Part shown: positions 46,027 to 57,294 of the stretch, in pieces | Layout of the letters: each line of letters begins with the position of its first letter | How positions within the stretch are numbered: the stretch's first letter is position 1 | From: Henckelia pumila | Lineage: Eukaryota > Streptophyta > Magnoliopsida > Lamiales > Gesneriaceae | DNA: 64,000 bases | Assembly (NCBI RefSeq): GCF_033568475.1 | Contig: NC_133123.1 | Coordinates: 128,250,930-128,314,929, forward strand | Direction: 5' to 3' | Notes under the pieces: model-generated | What the model was told of the DNA's origin: nothing | The model's database searches: none | The model's input: the letters and a program-made list of their open reading frames with translations, nothing else | Position numbers and translations under genes: made by a program

Positions 46027-49000
46027 ATGGCACCTCGACGATCTTTGAGAAGGGATCAACCACCTTTGACTCCTCATTCTACTGAGAATCCGCCGCCAGT
46101 GATAACTCCTCAGAATGATCAGGGTAGTACTGGAATGGATCAGTTTGATGCAACTGCAACCCCGATGGAGACTCTACTGAAGAGGTTTCGATCTTTCCGA
46201 CCGCCTACTTTAACGGGTACCGAGAACTCCGTTGCTTGTGAAAGTTGGCTAGATGAAATGGATGAGCTCTTTGATTCCCTCGACTATACCGATGACCGCA
46301 GAATTAGGTTAGTCAGTCATCAGTTGCAGGGTGTTGCTAAGAATTGGTGGACCACAACCAAGAGAGCGAATGAGAACCGAGGCACCGCCATCACTTGGAG
46401 CTTGTTCAAGACTGAGTTCTTTAAGCGTTTCTTTCCTGTCTCGTATCGAAAGGAAAATGATGCCGAATTTTCGAATCTGAAACAAGGGAACTTGAGCATT
46501 GAGGACTATGTGAGCAAATTTGACAGTCTCTTGAGGTTTGCATCTCACGTTGCAGATAACGAGGAAGCCAAGGCCGACCATTTCATCAATGGCTTGAACC
46601 CTGAGATATTTACCTTGGTCAATACCGGAAGAACCAACAACTTCGCAGATGCTATGGATCAAGCAAAGGGAGCCAAAACCGGATTCTTGATGCAACGAGT
46701 TAATCAGGTAGCTCCTCAGCAGCAGCAGAGATCTTTTCAGAACCAGCCTGTTCAATTTCAGCCTCAACAGTCTCAGTATCAGTATCAACCTTCTCAGCAG
46801 TAGAATCAGCCTCAGAGGTTTGAGGGAGGCAACAGTGGCAGAAACAAGCGAGATCAGTATCGGCCGAAGGGGAAGAATTTCAAGAAGTCTGGTAACAGTT
46901 CATCGAGTTCCAGTGGCTCTAGACAGTTCAGTTCTGGGCAGAGTTCAGGGTTTTCTGGAGCTTCATGCAGCAAGTGTGGAGGACGTCATCCCAGTGATCA
47001 GTGTCGAGGCGTGTTTGGTAGTTGCAATATCTGCCAACAGCCGTGTCACTTTGCTAGAGTTTGTCCTCAGCGAGGATCCGATAGAGCTCAGAGCGGCAGT
47101 TCTTCTCGACCGCCAGCTCAGCCAGAGAGATCAGCTTCTGCAGTTCATTCCTTTCAACCTCAACAGCAGACTCATCGGGGAGGTAATCAGAATCAGAACC
47201 AACCTCCTCGACAGCAGGCGAGGGTGTTTGCCTTGACAGAGGATCAAGCCAATGCAGCCCCGAATGACGTGATAACAGGTAACTGTTCGATTTTTGGTTA
47301 TCCTGTGTTTGTGTTGATTGAAACGGGTGCTTCTCACTGTTTTATTTCTGAAAGATTTGTCGTGATGCATGATTTATTTGCTGAGCCATTATCTGATGTT
47401 GTTTCTATTACTTCACCTTTGGGTGGAGGAATTGTTTTGGTGAGAATGATCCAAAATTGTGTAATAGAATCCGAAGGGAATTCGATTGAGATTGACTGCA
47501 TCGTACTTGGATTATCTGATTTTGACTGTATTGTCGGGATTGATGCTCTGACCAAGTATAGGGCGATAGTATATTTCTTTCAGAAAGTGGTTCGATTCAG
47601 ACCTGAGATGGCAGACGATTGGAAGTTTTTCGGTAAGGGTTCTCGATCCAAAATTCCGTTGATTTCTGTTTTATCCATGTCTCGTTTGCTACAGAAAGGA
47701 GCAGAGGGATTCTTGATTTATGCAATGGATGTTCAGAGGTCTAGTCCTGAGTTGTCTGAGATACCCGTTGTTAGCGAGTTTCCTGATGTGTTTCCAGACG
47801 AGATTCCTGGTTTACCGCCTATTCGAGACATCGAATTTAGCATTGAACTTGCACCAGGTACTCAGCCTATTTCGAAAGCACCTTACCGTATGGCTCCGTT
47901 AGAGTTGAAAGAATTGAAGGAACAGTTAGAAGATTTGATTGCCAAGGGATACATCCGACCTAGCGTATCGCCTTGGGGTGCACCAGTGCTCTTTGTGAGG
48001 AAGAAAGACGGTTTTATGCGACTTTGCATCGACTACCGCCAGTTGAATCAAGAGACGGTCAAGAACAAGTATCCTCTACCAAGAATCAACGATCTTCTTG
48101 ATCAACTAAAAGGTTCTTCAGTGTATTCGAAGATAGATCTGCGATCAGGGTATCATCAGCTGAGAGTTCGCGATGAGGATGTGCCGAAGACAGCTTTCAG
48201 AACCAGATATGGGCATTTCGAATTCATAGTCATGCCGTTTGGTTTGACCAATGCTCCAGCAGTTTTTATGGACCTGATGAATCGTATCTTTCAGCGGTAT
48301 CTAGATGAGTTCGTCATCATCTTCATCGATGACATTCTGATCTATTCGAAGAACCGTTCTGATCATGCCGAGCATTTGAGGATTGTATTGCAGACCTTGC
48401 GAGCCAAACAGTTGTATGCTAAGCTATCAAAGTGCGAGTTCTGGTTGGACCGATTTTTTTTTCTAGGCCACATTGTATCAGGAGATGGAATATCTGTGGA
48501 CCCCAGTAAGATCGAGGCAGTTATGAATTGGCAGAGACCGACATCAGTGCCAGAAATCCGAAGCTTCATGGGTTTAGCGGGGTATTATCGCTGATTTATC
48601 GAGGGCTTCTCTTCCATTGCAAAGCTGATTACTCAGTTGACCCAGAAGAATGCACCGTTTGTTTGGTCCGAACAGTGTGAGGCTAGTTTCATTGAGCTGA
48701 ATAAGAGATTGACCAGCGCTCCGATCTTGTCTATTCCATCAGGTACTGGAGGTTTCTCTGTGTATTGCGATGCTTCTCACCGTGGTCTTGGATGCATTCT
48801 TATGCAGAGGAAGCATGTCATAGCTTATGCTTCAAGGTAGCTGAAGCCGCACGAGACTCGTTATCCGATGCATGATCTCAAGCTAGCTGCAATTGTATTT
48901 GCTTTGAAGACTTGGCGCCATTACCTGTACGGCGAGTCGTTTGAGATATTTTCTGACCACAAGATCCTGAAATACTTGTTTTCTCAGTCCGAGCTGAATA

Positions 49001-50632
49001 TGAGGCAGAGGAGATGGATGGATTTGCTTAAGGACTTCGACTGCGAGATCAAGTATTATCCTGGAAAGTCGAATGCAGCTGCAGATGCTCTTAGTCAAAA
49101 ACTTTGTTCATTGTCTCTTACTACGATGGGTGTCTCTCGATTAATTGAGGATTTTTGTACTTCTGGTTTGGAGTTTGAGACCGATAGGAGATCTATCAGA
49201 GTTTTTGTGATTCAGGCCGAGCCAAAGTTGTTTCAGTTGATCAGAGAGGCACAGAGATCAGATCCGAGTATTCAAAATTCGATAGAGAGAGTCCGATCAG
49301 GTCATCAGTCAGAGTTTCAGGTCAAGGATGATGTTTTGTTTGTGAACAGCCGTATAGTTGTGCCCGACGTTTCTGAGTTGAGACAGCGTATTCTTCGAGA
49401 GGCGCATTGCAGTCGGTTCAGTGTTCATCCTGAAGGCCGAAAGATGTATAATGACTTGAAGACTCAGTTCTGGTGGAAGCAGCTAAAGGGAGACGTCACG
49501 AGATTTGTGTCTCGTTGTCTGAATTGTCAACAAGTGAAAGCCGAGAGGAAGAAACCGGGTGGTTTGTTGCACAGCTTGCCTGTCCCGGAATGGAAATGGG
49601 ATCACATCTCTATGGACTTCGTCACCAAACTACCGTATTCAGTCAGAGGTTGTGATGCGATTTGGGTAGTGATTGATCGGTTGACGAAATCTGCTTGTTT
49701 ACCGTCACGATCAGATGGCCGAATTGTATGTCAGAGAGGTTGTGAGATTGCACGGCATGCCAAAGTCGATAGTATCAGATAGAGATCCGAGGTTCACTTC
49801 TCACTTTTGGCACAGTCTTCAGGAGGCATTGGGTAATCGTTTGCATTTGAGCACAGCGTATCACCCTCAGACCGACGGTCAGTCCGAGCGTACGATCCAA
49901 ACTTTGGAGGATATGCTTCGCGCAGTAGTGCTTGATTTTGGTTCAGGTTGGCAAGATTCTTTGCCTCTAGTGGAGTTTTCGTACAATAATAGCTTCCAGG
50001 CGAGTATTGGAATGGCACCTTTCGAAGCCTTGTACGGGAAGAAGTGCAGATCTCCGTTATTTTGGGATGAGATTTCAGAATCACCTGAGTTGGGTCCAGA
50101 TATGATTCGTGATATGGCGGAGCAGGTGAAGCTGATTAGAGTTAGAATGAAGATAGCCCAGGATCGACAGGCCAAGTATGCGAATGTCCGACGCAGACCA
50201 CTGTCTTTTGATCAGGGAGACCGTGTGTTTTTGAAGATTTCTCCGTTCAGGGGCACTGTCAGATTCGGAAAGAGAGGAAAGTTGTCGCCGAGGTTCATTG
50301 GTCCGTATGAGATTCTGGAGAAGATATGCGATCTTGCCTATAGGATTGCTCTTCCTCCGTCTCTTTCAGGCATCCACGATGTGTTTCACGTTTCGATGCT
50401 ACGGAAATATCATCCGGATCCGTCTCACGTTCTTCAGCTGGACGAGGCCAAACTTGATGAGACTCTGAGTTACTTCGAGCGACCGATCCAGATTCTCGAT
50501 AGGAAAGAGAAGCAGCTCAGAAACAAGTCGATTCCCTTGGTGAAGATGCAGTGGAGTCGTCACGGAGTTGAAGAAGCAACCTGGGAGACCGAATCCGATA
50601 TGAGGCAGCGATTTCCAGAGTTATTCGATTGA
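46027..50632 (+). pseudogene. RT6 gag-pol polyprotein with stops and a frameshift
   Basis: Gag starts MAPRRSLRRDQPP with FINGLNPEIFTLV. The zinc knuckle [14 protein letters not shown] keeps the CCHC spacing but has Cys in place of the usual Gly. Next are protease ([13 protein letters not shown], the catalytic Asp replaced by Glu), reverse transcriptase ([11 protein letters not shown] intact), RNase H (VYCDASHRGLG), integrase and chromodomain-like end (VKMQWSRHGVEEATWE). Stops: TAG 46801-46803, TGA 48592-48594, TAG 48838-48840. Near 49700, about 20-25 bp present in RT3 are missing (after TKSAC), shifting the frame; integrase continues in another frame from 49715 to the stop at 50630-50632. No full-length product is possible without readthrough. 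Confidence 0.93.
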
Positions 50633-50721
50633 GGTGAGTTCGTCTTCAGTATGATTCGTTCTTGTTCAGTCTGTGATCTATCAGATTTCAAGGATGAAAT
50701 CGGATCTTAGAGGGGGAGAAT

Positions 50722-52710
50722 TTTAATGCACCGATTTTATTATAATTGAGTTTAATCGAGATAATCAGAGTTTTCAGTATTTAAGAATCGTATTGATATT
50801 CGCAGGGGTCATTTTTTCAAACTTGGAGAAATTAAGGACTGAAATGCAAAAATTGGATTTTGTATAATATCTTAAGGCAACTTGCCTCACCATCACATCA
50901 AATCATTTCCCTCCTCTCCCTTCTCCTCTCCTTTTCGTACGTACTATTGGAAGCCATGGGAGACGACATTTCAAGCTTCCTTTCCATTTGATTCGCTCGA
51001 TCCGACCGTTAGATTTTCATTCCGAGTTGGGATTCACAATCACCGCAGCGAGGGCTTCATTTGTACGTAAGTTTTGCTTTGATCCTTGAACTTTGAATTT
51101 AGTTGGGTTGTCAGAATTTGATAATATTGGAGTATGTCGTTCCTGAGATAGTATAGATCGTGTACTCAAAGTTGGTTTGGAAAAAGAACGAAGTTTGGAT
51201 TTTATATGATTTTTGAGGCATATTTTCGAAAATGATGATTTTTATTGAAGTTGGATTTGAGTTGTTTTGATGGATTGGGATGATGATTGAGTTATTGTGA
51301 TTGTTGTTTGATGGTTTGTATTTCCAGATAGTCAGTTTATAGCCATTATGCCGTCGAAATCGAGTTTGAGTTATCGGTTTTGGTTCGGTTTGATTTGTAT
51401 ATCGAATTTGATTGAGTTTGAATTCCGAGTTGATATTGAGTCCGTATTCGATGTTTTGACAGTTGATTGAGGATTCGGGAGATTGATCAAACTTGGAGAC
51501 TTGTTTATCGATTGAAGAATTGAAGACTGTATATTATTGATTGTTGTATCGACTTTGAGTTTGTTATCCGAATAGACTATGATATCGAGTTATCTCTTGT
51601 TGACAGGAATCACTTGAAGTTTCGAGAAAAGGTAAAAGTCGACAATGAAATGAATGGGAACGAATACTCGAGATTGACTTATACTCGAGTTCCCGAAAAT
51701 CACATACTACATGTTTATTTTCTTGAGTGAATTTGATTGTTACTCTATTTTCACTTGCATTCATATTGAGCCGATTTCTCGATTCGTTTTGAAATTAGAC
51801 GATTTAGGGAGCTATATTGAAGTGGCTTTGGATTTCGAGTTTTTCCAATTGCCAGAATACTTCTTATAGTTGCTCTGAAGTCTAGGGGTTGAGTTGAACG
51901 ACATCCACCCCGAATAGGTGTGTCGGTGAGTTGTTGTGAAGACTTGGCCCCGGAATCCCAACCGAATAACGATTGATATTTAGATTATCTGATTTGATAG
52001 TCCCGAGTTTTGAAGTCATGCATTCATTCATTCTCATTTTGATTTGTTACTGATTATTACATTTCAATCTGAGGTGTTTACTTGATATTGCATGCCTGTC
52101 TCTTTTACTTAGAAATTATATTTCTAACCGGTTCATCCGGCTGTTGTCTTTGTTTGTATGTGTACTTGGCAACAGGAGGATCAGGAGCTGGACCAAGTCT
52201 TTTGGGTTAGCTCGGGGTGTGATGATAGAAGTGAGACACCGTGTATCTTAGGGTCGTACCTTTTGGATTTGTAGTATTTTGTTTAGTCGAACGGATCCCT
52301 AACGTCAAACTTGTACTGTTAAACATCGTTTTGTTGGTGTTTCAACTCCTTAGATCTCATGTATTTATGATGTTTGAACCTTGGTTGCTTGAGTTTTTGA
52401 GTTTAGTTTGTTAGACTTTTCTTTTGTGCCTTGGAGTTCAGCAGTTCGAGAGGGCGGCGCGGGCGCGCTGTTATTGGCGCGGGCACGCGGCTCTTGGCTC
52501 AGGCGCGCCGTTGATTCGCGAAGCGAGGGCGCGGTTCTTGGCACGGGTGCGCCGTTGTTTTGCAAAGGCTCGGCACGGGCTCGCCTGATTATGGCGCGGG
52601 CGCGTAGTGCTTTTCAAAAAAAAAAAAAATTTTGATTCGTTTTTCACGGCTTATTGTGTTTGATTATGTTTAATTATTCGATATTAGAGGATTAGAAATG
52701 GGGTCTCACA
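50722..52710 (+). repeat. RT6 3' LTR
   Basis: A 1989-bp LTR. Its first bases are TTTAATGCACC against TGTAATGCCCC in the 5' LTR, so the terminal TG has mutated. It is longer than the 5' LTR chiefly because of an expanded GC block (52453-52606). Confidence 0.92.
52453..52606. repeat. expanded GCGCGGGCGCGC-type block (RT6 3' LTR)
   Basis: A block of 154 bp holding about seven degenerate units, such as GCGCGGGCACGC, GCACGGGTGCGCC and GCACGGGCTCGCC, against three units in 69 bp in the 5' LTR. Flanking sequence is the same in both LTRs. Confidence 0.9.
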
Positions 52711-52906
52711 CCTGTCCCATGGAATAGGGTGTCCAGAAACACAGAGTACGAGACGTGAGCATAAAACGCTCAGTACGAGAGTATGAGTATACATGCATGC
52801 AAAGTGAACTCCCTATAAACTCGAGGTCAAAGATCAGATAACAGAGACAGATCGGGCCCTGGTATGTAGCACGCTGTGCCGTCGTTTCAGGAGGTGGCTC
52901 CCATAC
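52711..52906 (-). repeat. RT5: RT2-type LTR fragment, part 2
   Basis: Continues the antisense LTR from 43773 after RT6 (CCTGTCCCATGGAATAGGG). It is cut at CCCATAC by the start of RT7, and the rest of this LTR is not found beyond RT7. Confidence 0.85.
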
Positions 52907-53459
52907 TGATATGAATCTGGATGTGTAAGATTAGCAAACACGATTACAATTTGAATCGCACCCTCTAACCAATAAACAAAAGATCCAAAGTTTTGCCCAA
53001 TCTTTGAAACAAGTAAAATTGATAGGGTTTTGGATTTCCACCTTTAATCGACGGTACGATTAACAACAGAAACCACAACAATTGAAACCAAAGAAAACCT
53101 TCAGATAAACTTGTATCTGACAATCTTCAGTGAGAAACAATCGACAAACGTTTCCAAGTAATTAACTGAGAAAGTTTGATTTGAAGAACAAAGCAAAGCT
53201 TTGAATAAAATTCTTGAGAGAATTTTCAATAATTTTTGTATAAACTGAATCTGAATTCTTATTAATGAAATAAAACAAAAGTATTTATAGTTTACAATCA
53301 AAAATAAAAGATAACGCAAAATATAGCCTAAAGATATCAAAGATATCATCTAGAAAGTTTCCTAGTATAATTAAAAGACTCAAAATATATAAAATAATGC
53401 TAGAATATCAAAAAGTCTCGCACACACACAAACACGCCGAACTATGTGTAAAACTCCGC

Positions 53460-53579
53460 AGCGCGGGCGCGCATGGCTCTCTGGACCTACGCGCGGGCGC
53501 ACATGAAGTTGGCGCGGGTGCGCATAGAGGTCTGTCCGGAACTCTTGAAATCACTCGACTGAGGCGCGGGTGCGCATGC
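53460..53579. repeat. GCGCGGGCGCGC-like block in the RT7 LTR
   Basis: Four units, GCGCGGGCGCGCAT, GCGCGGGCGCACAT, GCGCGGGTGCGCAT and GCGCGGGTGCGCAT, separated by 17-40 bp. The motif closely resembles that in RT6 although the two elements are otherwise different families. Confidence 0.85.
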
Positions 53580-53629
53580 GTCTCTGTTGCATATTTTTGA
53601 ATTCTCTTCGACATTTTCTCCTCTCTCTT

Positions 53630-53721
53630 GACTTCTTTGAACTTCAATAACATTGTAACATCCTTCAAAGTGATCGACTTCTTTGAACTTCAATAACATT
53701 GTAACATTCTTCAAAGTGATC
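53630..53721. repeat. 46-bp tandem duplication in the RT7 LTR
   Basis: Two adjacent 46-bp copies (53630-53675 and 53676-53721) starting GACTTCTTTGAACTTC, identical except for one C/T difference. In the pol frame this duplicates part of the C-terminal tail that extends into the LTR. Confidence 0.9.
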
Positions 53722-55491
53722 TTCAAGTACTCCAACTTGATTGCCATGAATTTCAAACCCTTCAACTCTCGAATGTAAATCATGAAGCAAATCTTGGAAC
53801 AATATGAATCTTTGAGCGCCTTCTAGATTCATATCAGACTCCCCTTCTTCAAAAAGATTTGTCCTCAAATCTTGCCCCTTACCTACAAAATTCAAACACG
53901 ATTTAGAAACTTTAAGACTAATTTCCACATTTACTAGTATACGTTGCTCACTCAAAACTATATCAAGACTCACTAAATTTCTTACACTTAAACTAAACAC
54001 CTTATAACCACTCACATACTTAAACATGATTAAAATTCCATTTAGCAAGACAAAGATCAAATTCCTCCCCTTCTTAGACCTAGTTAACCCCAACACAAAA
54101 TTCATAGATAAGAACAACCATTGTTTTCTAGGAATAAGATTCAAGCCAAATGCAATATGCCACTCACAAATCCACTCGATATATCTCTTCATGTGATACC
54201 ATAACAAATATTCATCTAACAGATTCATCCTTTTAGATCTCTCAAAATTACACTTCAAAATCAACACACATGTCCATTCATCAATTAAATCATGCAATGA
54301 CGAACATATAGAGAGAAACTTATTTTCTTTAAACAAATACTTGCTCACATAAAATTTATGATGAACATTGCACAAGTACTTTTCAAACACATTCTCAAAA
54401 TCATTAACCCATTCATGCAATTTATTAACATTTTAAAACCATAAGCACCTCGTAATCAAAAGAGATAAGAACTCATACCTTGGTGATAGTGTAGTAACTA
54501 ATACATTTTCCTTACCTTGTTGGTACTTAATCAACTCTTCACCAACAACTTTTAATCCTTGAGAACTTACACCAAAATCAATAAGTTCCTTTGCACGAAA
54601 GACATTCAACTTTCTAACATGCTCATGACCCAAAAACTTCATATCCAACATGATTAACACAATTCCATAATGTTCAACATGCACTTTAAAAATTTTGCTA
54701 TATAATAAGATAAAATCAAAGTATATCACAACAAAGTTACCCATAGATGCATGAAAAACACAACTCATCAATCTCATGAAAGTATTACGCACATTAGCTA
54801 GCCCAAAAGTTAACACTAGCCACTCAAGCAAATAGGACTTTCCACCTATGCTATTTATGCAACACTCGCACACAATAACATAAGCCAAATCACTCAATTT
54901 CATAACATACAACGATTCAAACACATTGAGATCAAAAAGTGACTTCAACACATCAATATGATCCAAATCAATCACTCTTGTAGTATGCAAAATTTCAAGA
55001 GACTTAAAATCACAATTTGAAATTAAAGCATATTTCATAGATATCATAGTCACAAATCTCTCAACAAAATCATTAAATCCCAACAATTGAGAATTGAGAT
55101 CATACCTTTGAAAGTAGACATTTGATTGGTATTCAATATTTAAGGTTAAATCATACCTCTCGAATGGAACAACTCTCAAATCCCTAACCTCTCCAAGGAC
55201 GTGACCAACCTCATATGGAACCAACATGTGAAGACTTTTAGTATGACTTCTCCTTTGCTTCTTCATCAATGCATCACCAAAATCATGCAAAGAAGAACAA
55301 ACAATGCTCGGGATTGAACCGGCTAAATCATGACAATGAGATAAAACCTCTTTGTACAAAAGTACTTTAGGGATTTTATTCATTTGAACAAAATTTTCAT
55401 CCTCACCATTTTGGACCATAATATTTTTTTTTTCTTGGTCTCTTTCCTCTCTTTTCTTTCCTCTCTTTTTTTCTCTCAAAGACCATATCAC
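53665..55491 (-). pseudogene. RT7 pol remnant, catalytic motifs lost
   Basis: One frame with a single internal TAA at 54433-54435. It matches gypsy pol only in patches. The reverse transcriptase patch reads EWLVLTFGLANVRNTFMRLM and YFDFILLYSK where [10 protein letters not shown] is usual, so the second catalytic Asp is gone. An integrase patch reads LSMNFVLGLTRSKKGRN where MDFVLGLPRSKKGRD is usual, so its first Asp is also lost. RNase H and the rest of integrase are not recognisable. The C-terminal QDLRTNLFEEGESDMN spans the polypurine tract and enters the LTR, a known layout in this group. Confidence 0.8.
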
Positions 55492-55528
55492 TCTTTTGAA
55501 CTCTTTTTTCGACCTTAAAGATTTCTTT

Positions 55529-56356
55529 TTATTTTTCTATGGCTATCTCACTTTTTTCATCACTTTTTTTTTCAGCCATATCACTCAAAATTTCAAATCC
55601 CAATTGATCCTCAAGAAATTCTTTTGGATTCAATTGAATTACAGGATTACAAGACTCATCCAACAAATTACTAGTCCCACTATGAAAATCCATAAGACTC
55701 TCATCTACAACAAAAATATCAGATGAATCTTCAACACATACAAAATCATCTACCACTTCACATTCTCCAACACTTAAATCACTACCAACCACACCATGCA
55801 CAATAGAAGATTTTTCATCAATCCATTCACCTTCCACCGCACAAATTTCGACACTCACATCATCAATCAATGAAGTTTTATCAACATCAAGTTTCTCAAT
55901 GTCTTCAACTTCAACTTTTGATTCAACCTCTACACAATAATCCGACACTTTCATCATAGCCTCCTTAAAACATTGGCTCATATCATGCATATCTTTTCTA
56001 TGACACCATAAGCATGCAATATCAAAGGTACTAGAATTTGAAAGTTTAGATGTACCTTGATGTTCACGTTTAGGAGATTCACAGTGATTAGGAGCAAAAC
56101 GTTTCCGCATAGCTCTCTTCATCTCACCCCATGTAGAAATAGGACGCAATCCACGTCTTTCCCTATTTTCATCCAATCTATCCCACCAAGTGCAAGCATA
56201 GTCAGTAAACTCTTTTACAACAAATTTAACCTTCCTAGCTTCAGATAGATCACGACCATCAAATATATTATCTACCCTTTCCTCCCACTTCAAATACGAT
56301 TCCGAATCTGAATAACCATCAAACGATGGAATTTTATTTTTCTTAAACATATCCAA
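55529..56356 (-). pseudogene. RT7 gag
   Basis: A 275-codon open frame starting MDMFKKNKIPSFDGYSD. It carries the retrotransposon gag core (YLKWEERVDNIFD, VKFVVKEFTDYACTWWDRL, STWGEMKRAMRKRFAP) and a CLWCHRKDMHDMSQC stretch where a zinc knuckle is expected. The acidic region after it matches nothing I know. The frame is intact but differs from that of the pol remnant, and the gag C-terminus is directly followed by it. Clade is uncertain; it is not closely related to RT1-RT6. Confidence 0.8.
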
Positions 56357-56747
56357 ATAATAATTAAAATTTTTTTCTCCACGACAACCATCATCATCTC
56401 TTCTCTCTCTCCTACTACTATCATACCCATATAATCTTTTTTCACTCTTCCTATACTCATCAAAGTTTCTTTAAAACATTGTACTTGCAAGAAAAAGGTT
56501 AGTAATAAAATATCCTCACACAAATTCTCACAATTCACTCCAAAGAATTCACTCAACCACTCTTTTTTTTTAATTTATAACTTGTAGCACAAGACACGAG
56601 ACTTGGATAACAAGTTTGAAAGAAACGACACAAAAATTTGATAAAGAATAGACTTAGATGAAGAACGAAGAACACGAAGAACACGAAGAATAGAGATAGA
56701 TGAAGATAGGTACTTACTTGATTCAAAACCTTGGCTCTGATACCAAA

Positions 56748-56890
56748 TGATATGAATCTGGATGTGTAAGATTAGCAAAACCCTATCAATTTTACTTGTT
56801 TCAAAGATTGGGCAAAACTTTGGATCTTTTGTTTATTGGTTAGAGGGTGCGATTCAAATTGTAATCGTGTTTGCTAATCTTACACATCCA
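56748..56890. repeat. foldback remnant of the RT7 5' LTR
   Basis: After the primer-binding site, about 32 bp of normal LTR end (TGATATGAATCTGGATGTGTAAGATTAGCAAA, split here as 56748-56779) is followed by 56777-56890, the exact-length (114 bp) reverse complement of 52918-53031. The result is a local hairpin: TGGATGTGTAAGATTAGCAA at 56758-56777 faces its complement at 56871-56890. The remaining 800 bp or so of LTR is missing. Confidence 0.9.
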
Positions 56891-57294
56891 GCAGAGCCAG
56901 AGGAAGAAGAAGTAGATCCAGACTTTTTGAAAGATTGGGCATGGGGACCCAAAGAACTAGCAGGTCTCGACTGAGAGAAAGACCTGTTCCGTCGAATGCT
57001 GTCCTCCGCATGGTGACAACGGCTCACCAAACCCTCGTAGGACATGTCGTCGCCAACCGCCACACGGTCATGGATCTCAGGGTTAAGGCCCTGAAGGAAC
57101 AGATTATACTTCATCCCAGAGTTGTCAGCAATCTCGGGGCAATAGGATAGCAGATCAAAGAACTTCTGCTGATACTCATCAATAGACATGGCTCCCTGTC
57201 GCAGACTCAGAAGCTCACCTGCCTTCGACTGACGGAGTGCAGGAGGAAAATACAGCTTCTGAAAAGCTGTCCGGAACTTGGCCCAGGTGGCCAC
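56891..57294 (-). pseudogene. RT8: antisense gag fragment of an RT1-like element
   Basis: Minus-strand gag from WAKFRTAFQKLYFPP to SSSSGSAG, with SIDEYQQKFFDLLSYCPEIA and DSIRRNRSFSQSRPASS, and no stop codon in this stretch. It is bounded by RT7 foldback DNA on the left and by the RT9 LTR on the right, so both ends are cut. Confidence 0.88.

Larger units (their letters stand above)
43774..52710 (+). mobile_element. RT6: full-length Ty3/gypsy chromovirus nested in RT5
   Basis: An 8937-bp plus-strand element with LTRs 43774-45689 and 50722-52710, primer-binding site TGGTATCAGAGCC (about 45695-45707) and polypurine tract AGAGGGGGAGAA (about 50710-50720). Flanks are CCTAC (43769-43773) and CCTGT (52711-52715). 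Since RT2 LTRs read AAACCTGCCCC here, the ancestral target was probably CCTGT or CCTGC, and the left copy mutated. It is a relative of RT3. Confidence 0.93.
52907..53836 (-). repeat. RT7 3' LTR
   Basis: A 930-bp LTR with 12-bp inverted ends TGATATGAATCT / AGATTCATATCA. It holds a GC-rich block of four GCGCGGG(C/T)GCGC-like units (53460-53579) and a 46-bp tandem duplication (53630-53721). The pol reading frame runs into it and stops at 53665. Confidence 0.88.
52907..56890 (-). mobile_element. RT7: decayed Ty3/gypsy element of another family
   Basis: Minus-strand element. Its intact 3' LTR is 52907-53836, with a polypurine tract next to it (GAAGAAGGGGAGTC on the minus strand, 53837-53850). The internal region runs to 56747, with primer-binding site TTTGGTATCAGAGCC on the minus strand at about 56733-56747. 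The 5' LTR is reduced to a foldback (56748-56890). The right end lacks a target-site duplication, and the RT5 LTR does not resume there. Confidence 0.85.
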
